Assembly: GCA_023374045.1 (NCBI GenBank)
Contig: CM041778.1
Location: 94,242,839 to 94,306,838, forward strand
From: Limonium bicolor
Lineage: Eukaryota > Streptophyta > Magnoliopsida > Caryophyllales > Plumbaginaceae
DNA: 64,000 nt
Reading direction: 5' to 3'
The notes beneath the pieces were generated by a model, which worked only from the letters and a program-made list of their open reading frames with translations, was not told where the DNA came from and searched no databases. A program made the position numbers and the translations under genes. Shown here in pieces: positions 22,470-32,646 of this stretch. The first letter of the stretch is position 1, and each line of letters starts with the position of its first letter.

Positions 22470-22555
22470 GCAAAATGGTAAAGTTTTTTAAATTTCCGAC
22501 TGAGCGAAGTGAAAACTCGACTGAGCGAACGAGTTCAGTAACAAATACCCTCATT
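22470..22555 (-). repeat. right terminal inverted repeat of the MULE
   Basis: CCGACTGAGCGAAGTGAAAA (22497) and CTCGACTGAGCG, then ACCCTCATT (22547-22555), are the inverse of the left end. Beyond it lies GGGTGCCGA, which does not match the nine bases left of the element. Confidence 0.85.
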
Positions 22556-22674
22556 GGGTGCCGACTAATTTCAAATTGAATCTAAGTATCCATTGCAATC
22601 AACAATAAATATAATTCCAAGTCGGCTCCTGTACCAACTATAACATCATAGTAGGGGTTTACTTGCTACAACTA

Positions 22675-23527
22675 TTCTATTTCTGAAGAACATGAGGTGA
22701 ACGAAATGGTCACTCACTAAGTATATCTAACTCTCTCTACATTCTATTTCTAAAGAACATGAGGTGAACCAAAGGGAAATAGCTATACAAAACATTTGGA
22801 AGGGGCTGTGTGAGCCGAGAGTAGGAATGATTCTGTGGTTCACACGTATGAGGAGACTAGTGACAAGAGAAATCTTTTTTGAAAGAAGTATCATCCAAAT
22901 CGGCCATAGCCTTTGTCCTTGGTGTAAGAGGGTCATGGAAAAAATTGAGCAGGTCTTATTTCGATGCCCACGAGTTGTTGAAGTATGGACTCTCATCTTC
23001 CGGTGTTGGAATATACCATTCTCATTTAGAGAGTCCATTGCAGAGATCTACGAGGACTGGTTTGGCCTGGAGTTAGTTGGCAAGGCAAGGAGGGTCTGGA
23101 GGTCAACTATGTGTTACAGAGTATACTATATTTGGATGCACCGTAACAATGTCATTTTCAGTGGTGAAGAATTTATCGTTACAAAGATCGTGTCTTATAT
23201 AAATATAGGTGTTTGGAGATGGACTAGGTGTTGGTGAAAAGATATTCCTCTCTCTTGTGCTTTGTTTGCTAGTTCAAGCTCCCTTAAAGATTGTTTGTAA
23301 ACTCTAGGAGAGGTACTTAAAGGAGTTTGGCATTTATTTTCTTGCGTTGTATTTTGGCTACATTTATAGTACGATTCTAGGTATGTAATTGGATAGGGGG
23401 TACTCTTATTCCTTCCTAAGCCTTTTCCCATGTGGTTTTGCTTAGGGAGGTTTTAATGAGGCCCACTTATAATCCCATCCACCTTTTAATTTATATAATG
23501 GCTTTTAAGCCCAAATTATCAAAAAAA
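22675..23527 (+). mobile_element. 5'-truncated L1-type LINE (zf-RVT end plus 3' UTR)
   Basis: The frame 22764-23237 encodes the zf-RVT region: WKGLCEPRVGMILWF, then HSLCPWCKRVMEKIEQVLFRCP with paired cysteines, and the VYYIWMHRNNVIF tail. A 3' UTR follows and ends in an A-tract (to 23527). The 14-bp TSD ACTTGCTACAACTA is perfect (22661-22674 and 23528-23541). The first ~65 bases contain a duplicated block (TTCTATTTCTGAAGAACATG at 22675 and its near copy at 22740). The 3' UTR matches that of the longer LINE ending at 35484, for example CTAGGTATGTAATTGGATA and TTAGGGAGGTTTTAATGAGG. Confidence 0.93.
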
Positions 23528-23589
23528 ACTTGCTACAACTAGTTTCAGCTACAGTAGCTAAAAATTAATCATTTTCTTATTGTTTGACC

Positions 23590-23660
23590 CGTATTGGTTT
23601 TGCTGGAGGCAAATTCGAACACACGGTCTCGTTGCACCTAGTATCGTACAAGCTATCCAT
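23590..23660 (-). repeat. tRNA-like fragment (possible SINE head)
   Basis: On - there is an A-box-like TGGATAGCTTG and, about 30 bases on, a B-box-like GTGTTCGAATTTG. No full cloverleaf forms, so this is not a tRNA gene. It may be a SINE remnant. Confidence 0.3.
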
Positions 23661-23670
23661 TTGGCAGCCC

Positions 23671-24625
23671 CGTCAGCTGCTGACTGTGATTTTTTGGTTT
23701 TCTGCTGTGCTGCCTTTTTAATATATTAACTTTAAATTGTTATAAACTTTTAATATATAAATCCAAAATGAAAAAAAAATATCAATGTTCATCTAAATTC
23801 AAGCTCTTCAAAACAAGCTCAGTCATGGATATGTTTTGACAACTTTTAAAAAAATTATTTTTACATGTGTATGATGATACACTAAAATGATAATATGATT
23901 CATTAATTTTGATATTATGATTCATTAAAATTGATATTATCATTCATTAATTGATAAGAGATGAATTAGATTATGAATATCGGAACTGATAAAAATCATT
24001 ATTATTTTATAGTGTATGATTATTGTTGTATGGTGTATTTTAAACCTTATATGGTGAATCATGTATTTTTCATACATACCAAATATTGTGTTTGTATTAT
24101 ATTTTGTTTGAAATTTTTATTTTTATATGTTTATGATGATACATTTTAGATATGATTCACTAATTTTGATATTATGATTCATTAACTAATAAGTGGTGAA
24201 TTAGATACAAACTTCGGAACCGATAAAAATCATTATTGTTTTGTAGTGTATTATCACTGATGCATGGTGTATTTTAAACCTTATATGACGAATCGCGTAT
24301 TTTTCATACATACCAAATATTATTTTGTGATGTATTATTGTGTAAAAAAAATTATTCTTATATGTTTGCGATGATTCACTAAAATGAAGATATGATTCAT
24401 TAATTTTGATATTATGATTCATTAAAAGTGATATTATGAAACACTAAAATGATGTTATGAATTATAAGTCTTATTGATATATATGGATATATACATGTAA
24501 TTAATATAAATTTTTAAAGTTCTCAAAACATATTCATGGTTGGTCTTGTTTTGAAGAGCATGAATTTAGATGAACAATGATATAATTTTTTTTACATAAA
24601 AAACAATCCAATCAACAGCTGACTG
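23671..24625. mobile_element. non-autonomous element with long imperfect inverted repeats, ~950 bp
   Basis: The left arm (GTCAGCTGCTGACTG at 23671; ATGTTCATCTAAATTCAAGC and TCTTCAAAACAAG near 23790-23820) is mirrored by the right arm (GAAGAGCATGAATTTAGATG near 24553; CAACAGCTGAC near 24614). The arms extend about 150 bp with one ~60-bp length difference. The interior holds about 2.5 copies of a ~250-bp AT-rich block (TGATTCATTAATTTTGATAT family, starts near 23871, 24133 and 24370). No coding capacity and no clear TSD. Long arms suggest a MULE-derived element. Confidence 0.65.
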
Positions 24626-25699
24626 GTTACCGACTCATGTAGCCGCACAATTGTTGTAAGCGGCGGGCTTGCACGATCTCCGGTCTGTTGCTGGATCCCT
24701 GGCTAATTGTAAAAAAAGAAAAGATTATTTGACCTTACTTGACATGAAAAGAAGAGATGTCAAGATCATCCACCAATATAAGCCATGCACCTCAACACCA
24801 ACATACTATATTGAAGTATACCAATATTCTAGTAGCCATGACTAGTAGTATTAATTTCTCCGATGCAAAAAAGTTAGTATTCGATGATCCCTTTATTAAT
24901 CTCTACTTTTTTTTTTTTTCATGTATCGCGTGCAACACTAAAACCACAACACCTATACATTGGAGGGGTGTGAACTAGATTGTCAATGATTCATCAAAAG
25001 ATGCGACACTTGTTGACACCCATTGCTGCCATCAAGACGAGGTGCTGCGAAGAAGAATCGGGGAAGCGAGGAAATTCCAATTCTCAAGTTATGCGCATTC
25101 CTTGTTTAACGACTTCAACAAAAAGATTGCTTTGGACTACATCCAAGTTTGTTAACTCTTTTAAGAGATGAGACATATAGAAAAAATTCCTAATACCTCC
25201 TTCACACGCCCATCTGGTATGAGAGGGGTAAGGGTCCGATCCTCAGTATTGTCTTTACTGGATTTCCAGTCAACGAGAGGGGCAAGGGTTAACACAAGAG
25301 AGTAAAACTTCCCATTGTGGACGAGGTTCAAAATGACTTCTCTATATTGACATCAATCAACTCCAACAATGTCATGTGTTTTCATTCCACAATAAAAATA
25401 AATAAAGATCACACAATCAACTAGTAGTTTGTCATGCTATAACAATATCTATCTTTCGTGAAAAGAGTTCTAAAATACATTATTGATAGGAAACACCTGA
25501 GCAAAAATCACATCACAAGAAGTTATAAATTTACGTCCAATGTAGTTACAAATGATTTAAACTTAACTGTTTCATGCAATTAAATGGCTCGGATTCCAAA
25601 TATACGTCAGTCCCGTAGCACTTTGTCCATGATCCACATCGTTTCATATTTATGTTTCACATGCTCACTTGCTTAGCGAGTCGAGACGAACTTAATACA
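24626..25699. other. non-coding stretch, perhaps decayed copia pol
   Basis: No domain is recognisable on either strand. By position it could be the protease-integrase part of the decayed - strand copia described at 25700-26062, but mutation has removed readable motifs. Confidence 0.35.
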
Positions 25700-26062
25700 A
25701 AAAGATTTAACTATCTCACTGCAAAACTACAATAAAAAAGTTATATTTTCCTTCTTTGAAGTTGTTCGTTGAAGATACTTCACAAGTTGGTTTCGGTTTT
25801 TATATCTAATCAACTAGGTATAATATCAAGATCATCCTTTTGAAAATTTTCTTCCTTTCCTCTTATAGCAACATTGGCTACCAATCTCCCTTTTACTCAA
25901 GCAAACAACTTTCATATTTCGATTTAACTGCAATAATTTGCTTTAACATGGTCAGACATCTTATAGAATATGCAAGTAAGTCCTCCCTTTTAAAAGTTCT
26001 GAGTATGCCTTATTAAATATCCATTTGGTTTGAGTCCTTCTGCAATGAATGTCATTGGATCG
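25700..26062 (-). pseudogene. decayed copia gag, zinc-knuckle end (continues from 34616)
   Basis: On - there are stretches such as SELLKGRTYL and then a degenerate knuckle, CIFYKMSDHVKANYC, where the second Cys has become Tyr and one spacing is off. KGRLVANVAIRGKEENF follows. Frames shift repeatedly. It is contiguous with the gag remnant at 34616-35483 once the chromovirus insertion between them is removed. Confidence 0.5.
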
Positions 26063-28024
26063 TGTAACGACCCCAAAACCGGCCTAGGAGTTAGGGCCGT
26101 TACACGCCGCGAGTCTACTACCTAACGTCGCAAGGCTCTAAGCAAAACGAATCCCAAAACCAAATAACAAACTTGTATAAATACCAAAAGAGTTTACAAG
26201 ATCTAAATACTTATAAGTCAAATACAAAGAGAGGCCCGAAGGCTACACAAACTCTAAAGCGTCCAACGCGCAAAGTAAACAAAGTCAACAAAACGTAAAC
26301 AAACGAAGCTCCAGCAAGGGACAAGAGAGAGAAGATCCCACGAGCTCAATCTGCAACAAAGTAAAGGGGTGAGCTAAACAGCCCAGCAAGCAGAAGATTT
26401 CCTCAAGGAAGCCCACTCAAAACAGAAGTAGAAGAATAGTTTATAAACAGAGACGAAGGCGGAGTCAATATAATCAGACAGAAAGGAAGCACAAAACAGA
26501 AGCAGAGCAGAACGTCACTTCAAATCATAGTCGGACTTTCAGAAACGGATACGGAAGAGTGGGACACTAGAAACAAGCTAACACAACAGAAGGACTCACG
26601 TAAGGTCCTATGGATCCGAAGATCCCACAACAGAAGCCGTAGAGACAGCTAACAGACCTGTCGGTCAAATAACGTCCTAAGGGAGACCCTAAGGAGTATA
26701 AACAGAAGGAATTCCTGCGCAGCATGCTACGGGACAGCCTGACCCGACTATCCAAGGCTCAGAAGCAAAGTAACTAGGTCCCAAAACCAAAAGCTCACAA
26801 AACAGATCTTAAGTGCATGGAAATGCATATAAACAGCATAAGAGGCTTGTACACAGGTAGGGGAATCCAACCCCGCAAACGGAACTCAAAACGGAGCTAA
26901 AACAGAGAAGTTATGCTCAAAACAGTGGCATGTCCGAACTTACGTCCGACCTTGCAAGTTCGGACAGATGCCGAGAGTCAGAGATCACAGAAATGCCAAA
27001 GTCCGAACTTACGTCCGAACGTCGAAGTTCGGACGTAAGTTGAGAGTCAGAAACCAAAACTTCCATCGTGTCCGAACTTGCGTCCGACCTTGCAAGTTCG
27101 GACACACGTCGAAACTTTTACGAAAATTCATCCTCGCGTCAGGTCCGAACTTACAAGTCCGGACCGATGTTCGGACACTTCAAAACCTTCAAAAACAAAA
27201 CGCGCCCGATGACCTGTCCGAACTTACAAGTTCGGACAGACGTTCGGACAGTGTAAAACTGTCGAAATCCAGCAAGAACAGACGCGCAGAAGAGAACCAA
27301 AAACACCACAAACTCACCCAAAATCCACAGAATGGTAAATCAGTACCCTCGGGGGTTTAGCCGAACGATCAACACACAAAACTGATGCGAAAACCACAAT
27401 CACAACACAATTGCAAATCAGAAACGCTAGAATAAAACAGCCCCCGAGGGTGAGTAAACAACCCCGATTCCATCCCCCACTTACTTCGAATTGCAGAGTT
27501 GAATCAGTCCAGACAATGCCCACACTTAGCCAGACGAACAACGGTAGAGGAGAAGCACAGATCGACGCTGAATTCACAACCAAACAACCCAACAATCAGA
27601 AGACCTTCCTCACAAAACAGAAGCGACAACCGTTGAAACCGAAAGAGAAGCCCAAACCTGATTCACCGCAGAGGAAGAGCAATCACGCAGAACCGGAATT
27701 CGATCCCCAAACGCACCAGCAACACACCAGGAATCAGCACTCAAGGAAGAAGGAGAGGAGAGGGATGCTAAAAACTGCTGAGAGGAGAACACACCACGTC
27801 TTGAAAACTGATCGGGAAAAATGAGCGAGAAAATAAAATGATGGACTCTCTTTTCCTTAATAATGACTTACCAAAATAAAAGAGAAGGGAGAAGACCTCC
27901 TTGCCCTCGTCTTTTAATTTAAAGACTCCGACGTCCCATCAGCTGTCCAAAGTAACACATAACATAAGCAACGATATAACCCGAAATGTCATGAAATCTG
28001 AAAACGTAAATACGGAGTATTACA
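26063..28024 (-). repeat. 3' LTR of the chromovirus (left copy)
   Basis: On + the repeat runs from TGTAACGACCCCAAAACC to GGAGTATTACA; on - it starts TGTAATACTCC. It contains the palindromic array at 26930-27262. The purine tract lies at 28025-28042. Confidence 0.96.
26930..27262. repeat. palindromic motif array in chromovirus LTR (left copy)
   Basis: Five ~50-60-bp units, each with arms TGTCCGAACTT and AAGTTCGGACA (or close variants) around ACGTCCGACCTTGC or a shorter spacer. The same array is at 33517-33842 in the other LTR with a few C-to-T or G-to-A differences. Reading frames over it give repetitive Ser/Asp/Glu strings on both strands, an artefact of the palindromes. Confidence 0.92.
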
Positions 28025-28042
28025 TCACTCCCCCCTTAAAGG
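28025..28042 (-). promoter_or_regulatory. polypurine tract of the chromovirus
   Basis: On - CCTTTAAGGGGGGAGTGA directly precedes the LTR start TGTAATACTCC, as needed to prime plus-strand synthesis. Confidence 0.85.
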
Positions 28043-28069
28043 AATTTCGTCCTCGAAATTCAACATACC

Positions 28070-29362
28070 TCACTGCTCGAAGAGGGAAGGGAACTTAGCA
28101 CGCAGCTCTTCCTCGAGTTCCCACGTCGCCTCCCGTTCTGACTGATCAGACCACTGCACTTTAACCATAGGCAGTGTCTTACTACGAAGCCGACGAACAT
28201 CCCGTGCTAAAATACGAACCGGAGCTGCTTCATAAGTGAAATCATCCCGGAGTCGAAGCTGACCATAGTCAATCACATGCGAAGGATCGTGCAGATACTT
28301 CCTGAGCATCGACACATGAAACACATCATGCACTCCAGCTAGAGCTGGTGGCAATGCCAATCTGTAAGCTACCGGCCCAACCTTCTCAAGCACCTCAAAC
28401 GGCCCTACGAACCGAGGGCTCAGCTTGCCTCGCTTACCAAAACGAACAACACCCCGAACTAGAGAAATCTTCAGATACACATGGTCTCCCACCTGAAACT
28501 CAAGCGGACGGTGCCTCTGATCTGCATAACTCTTCTGCCGGCTCTGGGCAACCAACAAACGCTCCCTGATAGTCTTGACTTTGTCCACAGCCCCCTGTAC
28601 CAACTCAGGACCCACAATCGCCCTCTCTCGCAGGTCGTCCCAACAAATAGGAGATCTACAGCACCTACCATACAATGCCTCATATGGAGCCATCCCAATG
28701 CTCGATTGAAAACTATTATTGTAGGCGAACTCAATCAATGTCACATGCTGATCCCAGCTGCCCCCAAAGTCGAGCACACAAGCCCTCAACATGTCCTCCA
28801 AAATCTGATTCGTCCTCTCCGTCTGCCCATCGGTCTGAGGATGGTACGCTGAACTGAAAGCCAAATTCGTCCCTAACGCCTTATGCAGGCTCCACCAGAA
28901 GCGAGATACAAATCTCGGATCTCTGTCCAAAACCATCGTCACCGGCACACCATGCAGCCTCACAATCTCATCTACATACAGCCGAGCCAGGCGCTCAAGG
29001 CTGAAGGTCTTCCTCACAGGCAAGAAATGGGCTGACTTCGTCAACCGGTCCACAATCACCCACAACACATCGTACCCAGAAGATGTCCTAGGCAGCCCCA
29101 CAATGAAATCCATCCCAACGCTCTCCCACTTCCACTCAGGAAGGAAGGGCTGTAGAAGACCCGCAGGTCGCTGATGCTCAGCCTTCACCTGCTGACAGGT
29201 TTGGCAACGAGCCACAAAATCAGAAATCTCCCTCTTCATATTCGCCCACCAAAAGGACTCTCTGAGGTCCCGGTACATCTTCACCCCTCCTGGGTGCACC
29301 GAATAAGGAGCTCCATGAGCCTCCTGCATAATCTCTCGCCTAAGGTCGCCTCCACTAGGCAC
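28070..29362 (-). pseudogene. chromovirus integrase with chromodomain-like tail
   Basis: The 430-codon open stretch contains the zinc-finger part (HPGGVKMYRDLRESFWW then CQTCQQVKAEH). The DDE core follows: VGMDFIVGLPRTSSGYDVLW, DRDPRFVSRFWW, and GQTERTNQILEDMLRA. A GPF/Y-like segment (KLSPRFVGPFEVLEKVGPVA) comes next. The C-terminal VKVQWSDQSEREATWELEEE is the aromatic-rich chromodomain-like end that targets chromatin in related elements. The core residues look intact. The break from RT lies upstream (29363-29605), where the frame is lost. Confidence 0.92.
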
Positions 29363-29520
29363 ACAAACTCTGCCTCTAAAGCGTAGCAGTCATCGCTGGA
29401 CACAGAAACTCTGACCCTGATCATCTGACAACTTCTCCCTGATCTTACACAACTCAGCATCAGCCTTCTGACCCTCTCTGATCCGCTCAATCAAAGTAGA
29501 CTGGACCTGAATCGAAGCAA

Positions 29521-30801
29521 TCATCCCAGCACGGTCGGACCGAACAACCCAAATCCCCATACGCTGAAGCTCAATAGCAGACCTCTGAACTCTGACAACG
29601 AACAAGCAAGACCAGGAGCACCCCTACGGCTCAAGGCATCAGCCACCACATTCGCTCTACCCGGATGGTAGAGGATCTCCAGGTCGTAGTCATGTAACAG
29701 CTCCAACCAGCGCCGCTGTCTCAAATTCAATTCCTTCTGCGTGAACAGATATTTGAGACTCTTGTGATCCGTGTAGACCTTACACGTCACCCCATACAAA
29801 TAGTGCCGCCAGATCTTCAAGGCGAAGACCACAGCAGCTAGCTCCAAGTCATGGGTAGGATAATTCTTCTCATACGGCTTCAACTGTCGTGACCCATATG
29901 CTACCACCTTTCCCTGCTGCATCAGAACACACCCCAGCCCTCTATGGGAAGCGTCACAGAACACCTCAAAGCCCTCTGTCCCAGAAGGCAACGTCAAAAT
30001 CGGAGCCGAAGTCAACCTCTTCTTCAACTCCTGGAAGCTCTCCTGGCACGCCTCACTCCAATCGAACTTGACATCCTTCCTAAGAAGACGAGTCAAGGGG
30101 GATACGATCTTAGAAAAGCCCTCCACGAACTTCCTATAATACCCAGCCAATCCCAGAAAACTGCGCACCTCAGACACACTAGTGGGCTTCGCCCACTCCA
30201 TAACCGCCTTAACCTTCTCCGGGTCCACTGAAATGCCATCCTTCGAAACCACGTGGCCAAGGAACACCACCCTATCCAACCAGAACTCACACTTCTTCAA
30301 CTTAGCATACAACTCCTTCTCCTTCAACGTCTGTAGGACCATCCTCAGATGCTCCTCAGCACTCTTGGAGTACACCAAGATATCGTCAATAAACACAACT
30401 ACGAAAGAATCCAAGAAAGGTTTGAAGGTTCTGTTCATCATATCCATGAAGAACGACGGGGCATTGGTCAAACCAAAAGGCATGACCAAGAACTCATAAT
30501 GCCCATATCGGGTCCTAAATGCAGACTTAGGCACATCCTCGGCCTTAATCTTCAGCTGATGATATCCAGAACGCAAGTCGATCTTCGAGAAGACTGTCGC
30601 TCCCGCTAACTGGTCGAAGAGGTCATCAATGCGGGGAAGAGGATACCGATTCTTGATGGTAACCTTATTCAATTCCCTGTAGTCAATACACAATCTGAAG
30701 GAGCCATCCTTCTTCTTCACAAACAACACAGGTGCTCCCCATGGAGACACACTAGGGCGAATGAAGCCCTTATCCAGAAGATCCTGCAGCTGCACCTTCA
30801 T
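29521..30801 (-). pseudogene. chromovirus reverse transcriptase and RNase H
   Basis: RT motifs are in order: [53 protein letters not shown], and the catalytic FIDD in [12 protein letters not shown]. RNase H follows with [31 protein letters not shown] and a DALSRR end. The start is artificial: a 1-base deletion near 30805 shifts the upstream frame (AELKE/MKVQL region). The 3' end runs out of frame near 29580, before integrase. Confidence 0.92.
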
Positions 30802-30819
30802 CCTTAAGCTCTGCCGGAC

Positions 30820-31440
30820 TCATGCGATAGGGGCCTTAGAGATAGGCTGAGTCCCTGGCGCTAACTCGATAGAAAACTCCACCTCACGATCAGGCGGTAG
30901 CCCTGGCACATCGTCCTGGAACACCTCAGGAAACTCACGCACAATGGGGATATCCTCCAACCGGGATCCCTCCTTAACCTCAGGTACAAAGCAGAGAAAA
31001 CCCTGGCAGCCCTTCCTCAAGGAACGGACTGCCTGCATAGCAGACACCAACACAGGCACAAGGAACGGATTTTCCCCACAAAGCAAAACGGGTCTCACCC
31101 GGTCTATCAAACACAACCCTCCTAGCTGCACAATCTATATGGGCATGGTGCTCTGCTAGCCAGTCCATGCCCAAAATCACATCGAAGCAGGACATACTCA
31201 TAGGAATCAAATTAGCAGGCAAGTTCTTATCCATGATCACTAAGGAACAGACTTGCACACAGAACTAAGCACACAAGCAGGCACGCCACTCAACGGGCTA
31301 GAAATACACAAATCCACATCACAGGGCACAGCAGACAACCCGAGACTACCCACTAAATCAGCAGACACAAAGGAGGGTAAGCTCCTGAATCAAACAAACA
31401 GAATACTGGCTGAGAAGAGATCTGAAGAATACCTGACACT
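30820..31440 (-). pseudogene. chromovirus aspartic protease region
   Basis: The catalytic DSGA is readable near 31385-31400 but out of frame with what follows. The downstream half (FDVILGMDWLAEHHAHIDC, about 31170-31100) is the typical end of a gypsy protease. The linker to RT continues to 30820 (FPEVFQDDVPGLPPDREVEF). At least two frameshifts lie between these pieces. Confidence 0.8.
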
Positions 31441-32517
31441 ACTCGGTCTGAGTCACGTCTCGCTCACCAGCTAGCGCATACACACGTGCCTGGGTCTGGG
31501 GCTTCTTCTGATCAGCCTTCTGCCCGGACCCTGAACCAGCACCCTCGGCCCTCAGAATCGCTACTCCCCCTCCACCTCTAGCCTGTGGACACTGGGCAAT
31601 GCGGTGATCCAGCGAACCACACTTGAAGCACGCCCCGGACTTCCTGTAGCACTCCCGTCCTGGGTGAAAAACGATCACACTCGCACACTTCTCCACAGCA
31701 GGAGATGCTGATGAAGAAGAACCCCGGTCTCCTCTATACTTCTTCTTCTGAGAAGAAGGCTGCTCACGCCTCTCGGGCTCCTCCACACGACCCTTCCTCT
31801 TCTAGTCTTTGCCCTTATCGGGCCTCTGGTCCTTTTCTCATACCGCTGCCTAGCCTGCAGCTCAGACTCCAACCAACGCCACATCGGCCACATCCCTGAA
31901 GGTCTTGTGGCGGAAAGGTGCCACAGCAGCTCGAATGTCGCCCTCAGACCAGCCTCAAACTTCCTAGCCTTCCGGTTGTCATCTGGCTCTGGCACAAACT
32001 TAGAAAGGGAAATGAACTTCCGCACGTACTCATCCACAGACATCTCCTTCGTCTGACGAAGCCTCTCATACTCAACTATCTTCTGATCCCTGAAGACATC
32101 GGGATAGAACTGCTGATTGAAGCAGCCCCTAAACTGCTCCCAAGTCCATGGGTGGGGGTACTTCCCTTCAACTGACTTCCACCACTCCTTCGCCTCACTC
32201 TGAAACATGAAGGTAGCGAATCCGACTTTCTGATCCTCCTCACACCCCATGACCCGCAGAAGGTCCTCAATGGCGGTAATCCAGTGGCTCGCCTCCTGTG
32301 GGTCGCCACTGGCATCGAAAGAAGGCGGCTTCAGCTTCAGAAACTCCTGAAGCGCCTTCACATTGCTGCCCCCCGCGTTACCGGCTCCTGTCGCCTGGCC
32401 AGCAGTGGCCCCTACGGTCTGCAACACCTGGGTCACCACCTGCTGTACAATCTCTGCAATGTCCCCTTGGGGAGCATCGCCTGAAGCTGCACCACGTCCT
32501 GAACGTCGGGGAGGCAT
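31439..32517 (-). pseudogene. chromovirus gag
   Basis: It starts MPPRRSGRGAASG at 32517. The retrotransposon gag domain follows (FLKLKPPSFDASGDPQEASH, then FATFMFQSEAKEWW and FNQQFYPDVFRDQK). The frame shifts near 31870 and continues in another frame that carries the zinc knuckle CFKCGSLDHRIAQC (CX2CX4HX4C) near 31640-31600. The product would form the virus-like particle. Confidence 0.9.
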
Positions 32518-32625
32518 ACTGAAGATACAACACCAAAATTATCAGAAACCATCAAGAATCAAACAGCAGACCTTTCAGACACCCACGCATGCAGACAAAC
32601 CCCACAAACACCAAAGAATGAGCAA

Positions 32626-32641
32626 CCTGGCTTTGATACCA
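32626..32641 (-). promoter_or_regulatory. primer-binding site of the chromovirus (initiator tRNA-Met)
   Basis: On - TGGTATCAAAGCCAGG lies five bases from the 5' LTR end. Its first bases match the 3' end of initiator tRNA-Met. Confidence 0.85.
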
Positions 32642-32646
32642 CTAAA

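Larger units (their letters stand above)
11617..22555. mobile_element. Mutator-like element (MULE), ~10.9 kb, convergent transposase-OTU and PMD genes
   Basis: Bounded by inverted repeats that begin AATGAGGGT and share two spaced copies of CGCTCAGTCG followed by GGAAA. Inside are a FAR1/MULE transposase on + from the left end and a PMD gene on - from the right end. Each gene has a TATA box about 100-140 bp in from its terminus and a very GC-rich tract a little further in. A 296-bp tandem array lies between the genes, like the intergenic region of maize MuDR between mudrA and mudrB. No 9-bp TSD is visible at either candidate boundary, so the exact end bases are uncertain by a few nucleotides. 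A hAT element is nested inside. Confidence 0.85.

Noticed and set aside
23590..23660. tRNA gene on -
   Set aside because: A- and B-box-like strings exist but no acceptor stem or cloverleaf can be formed.
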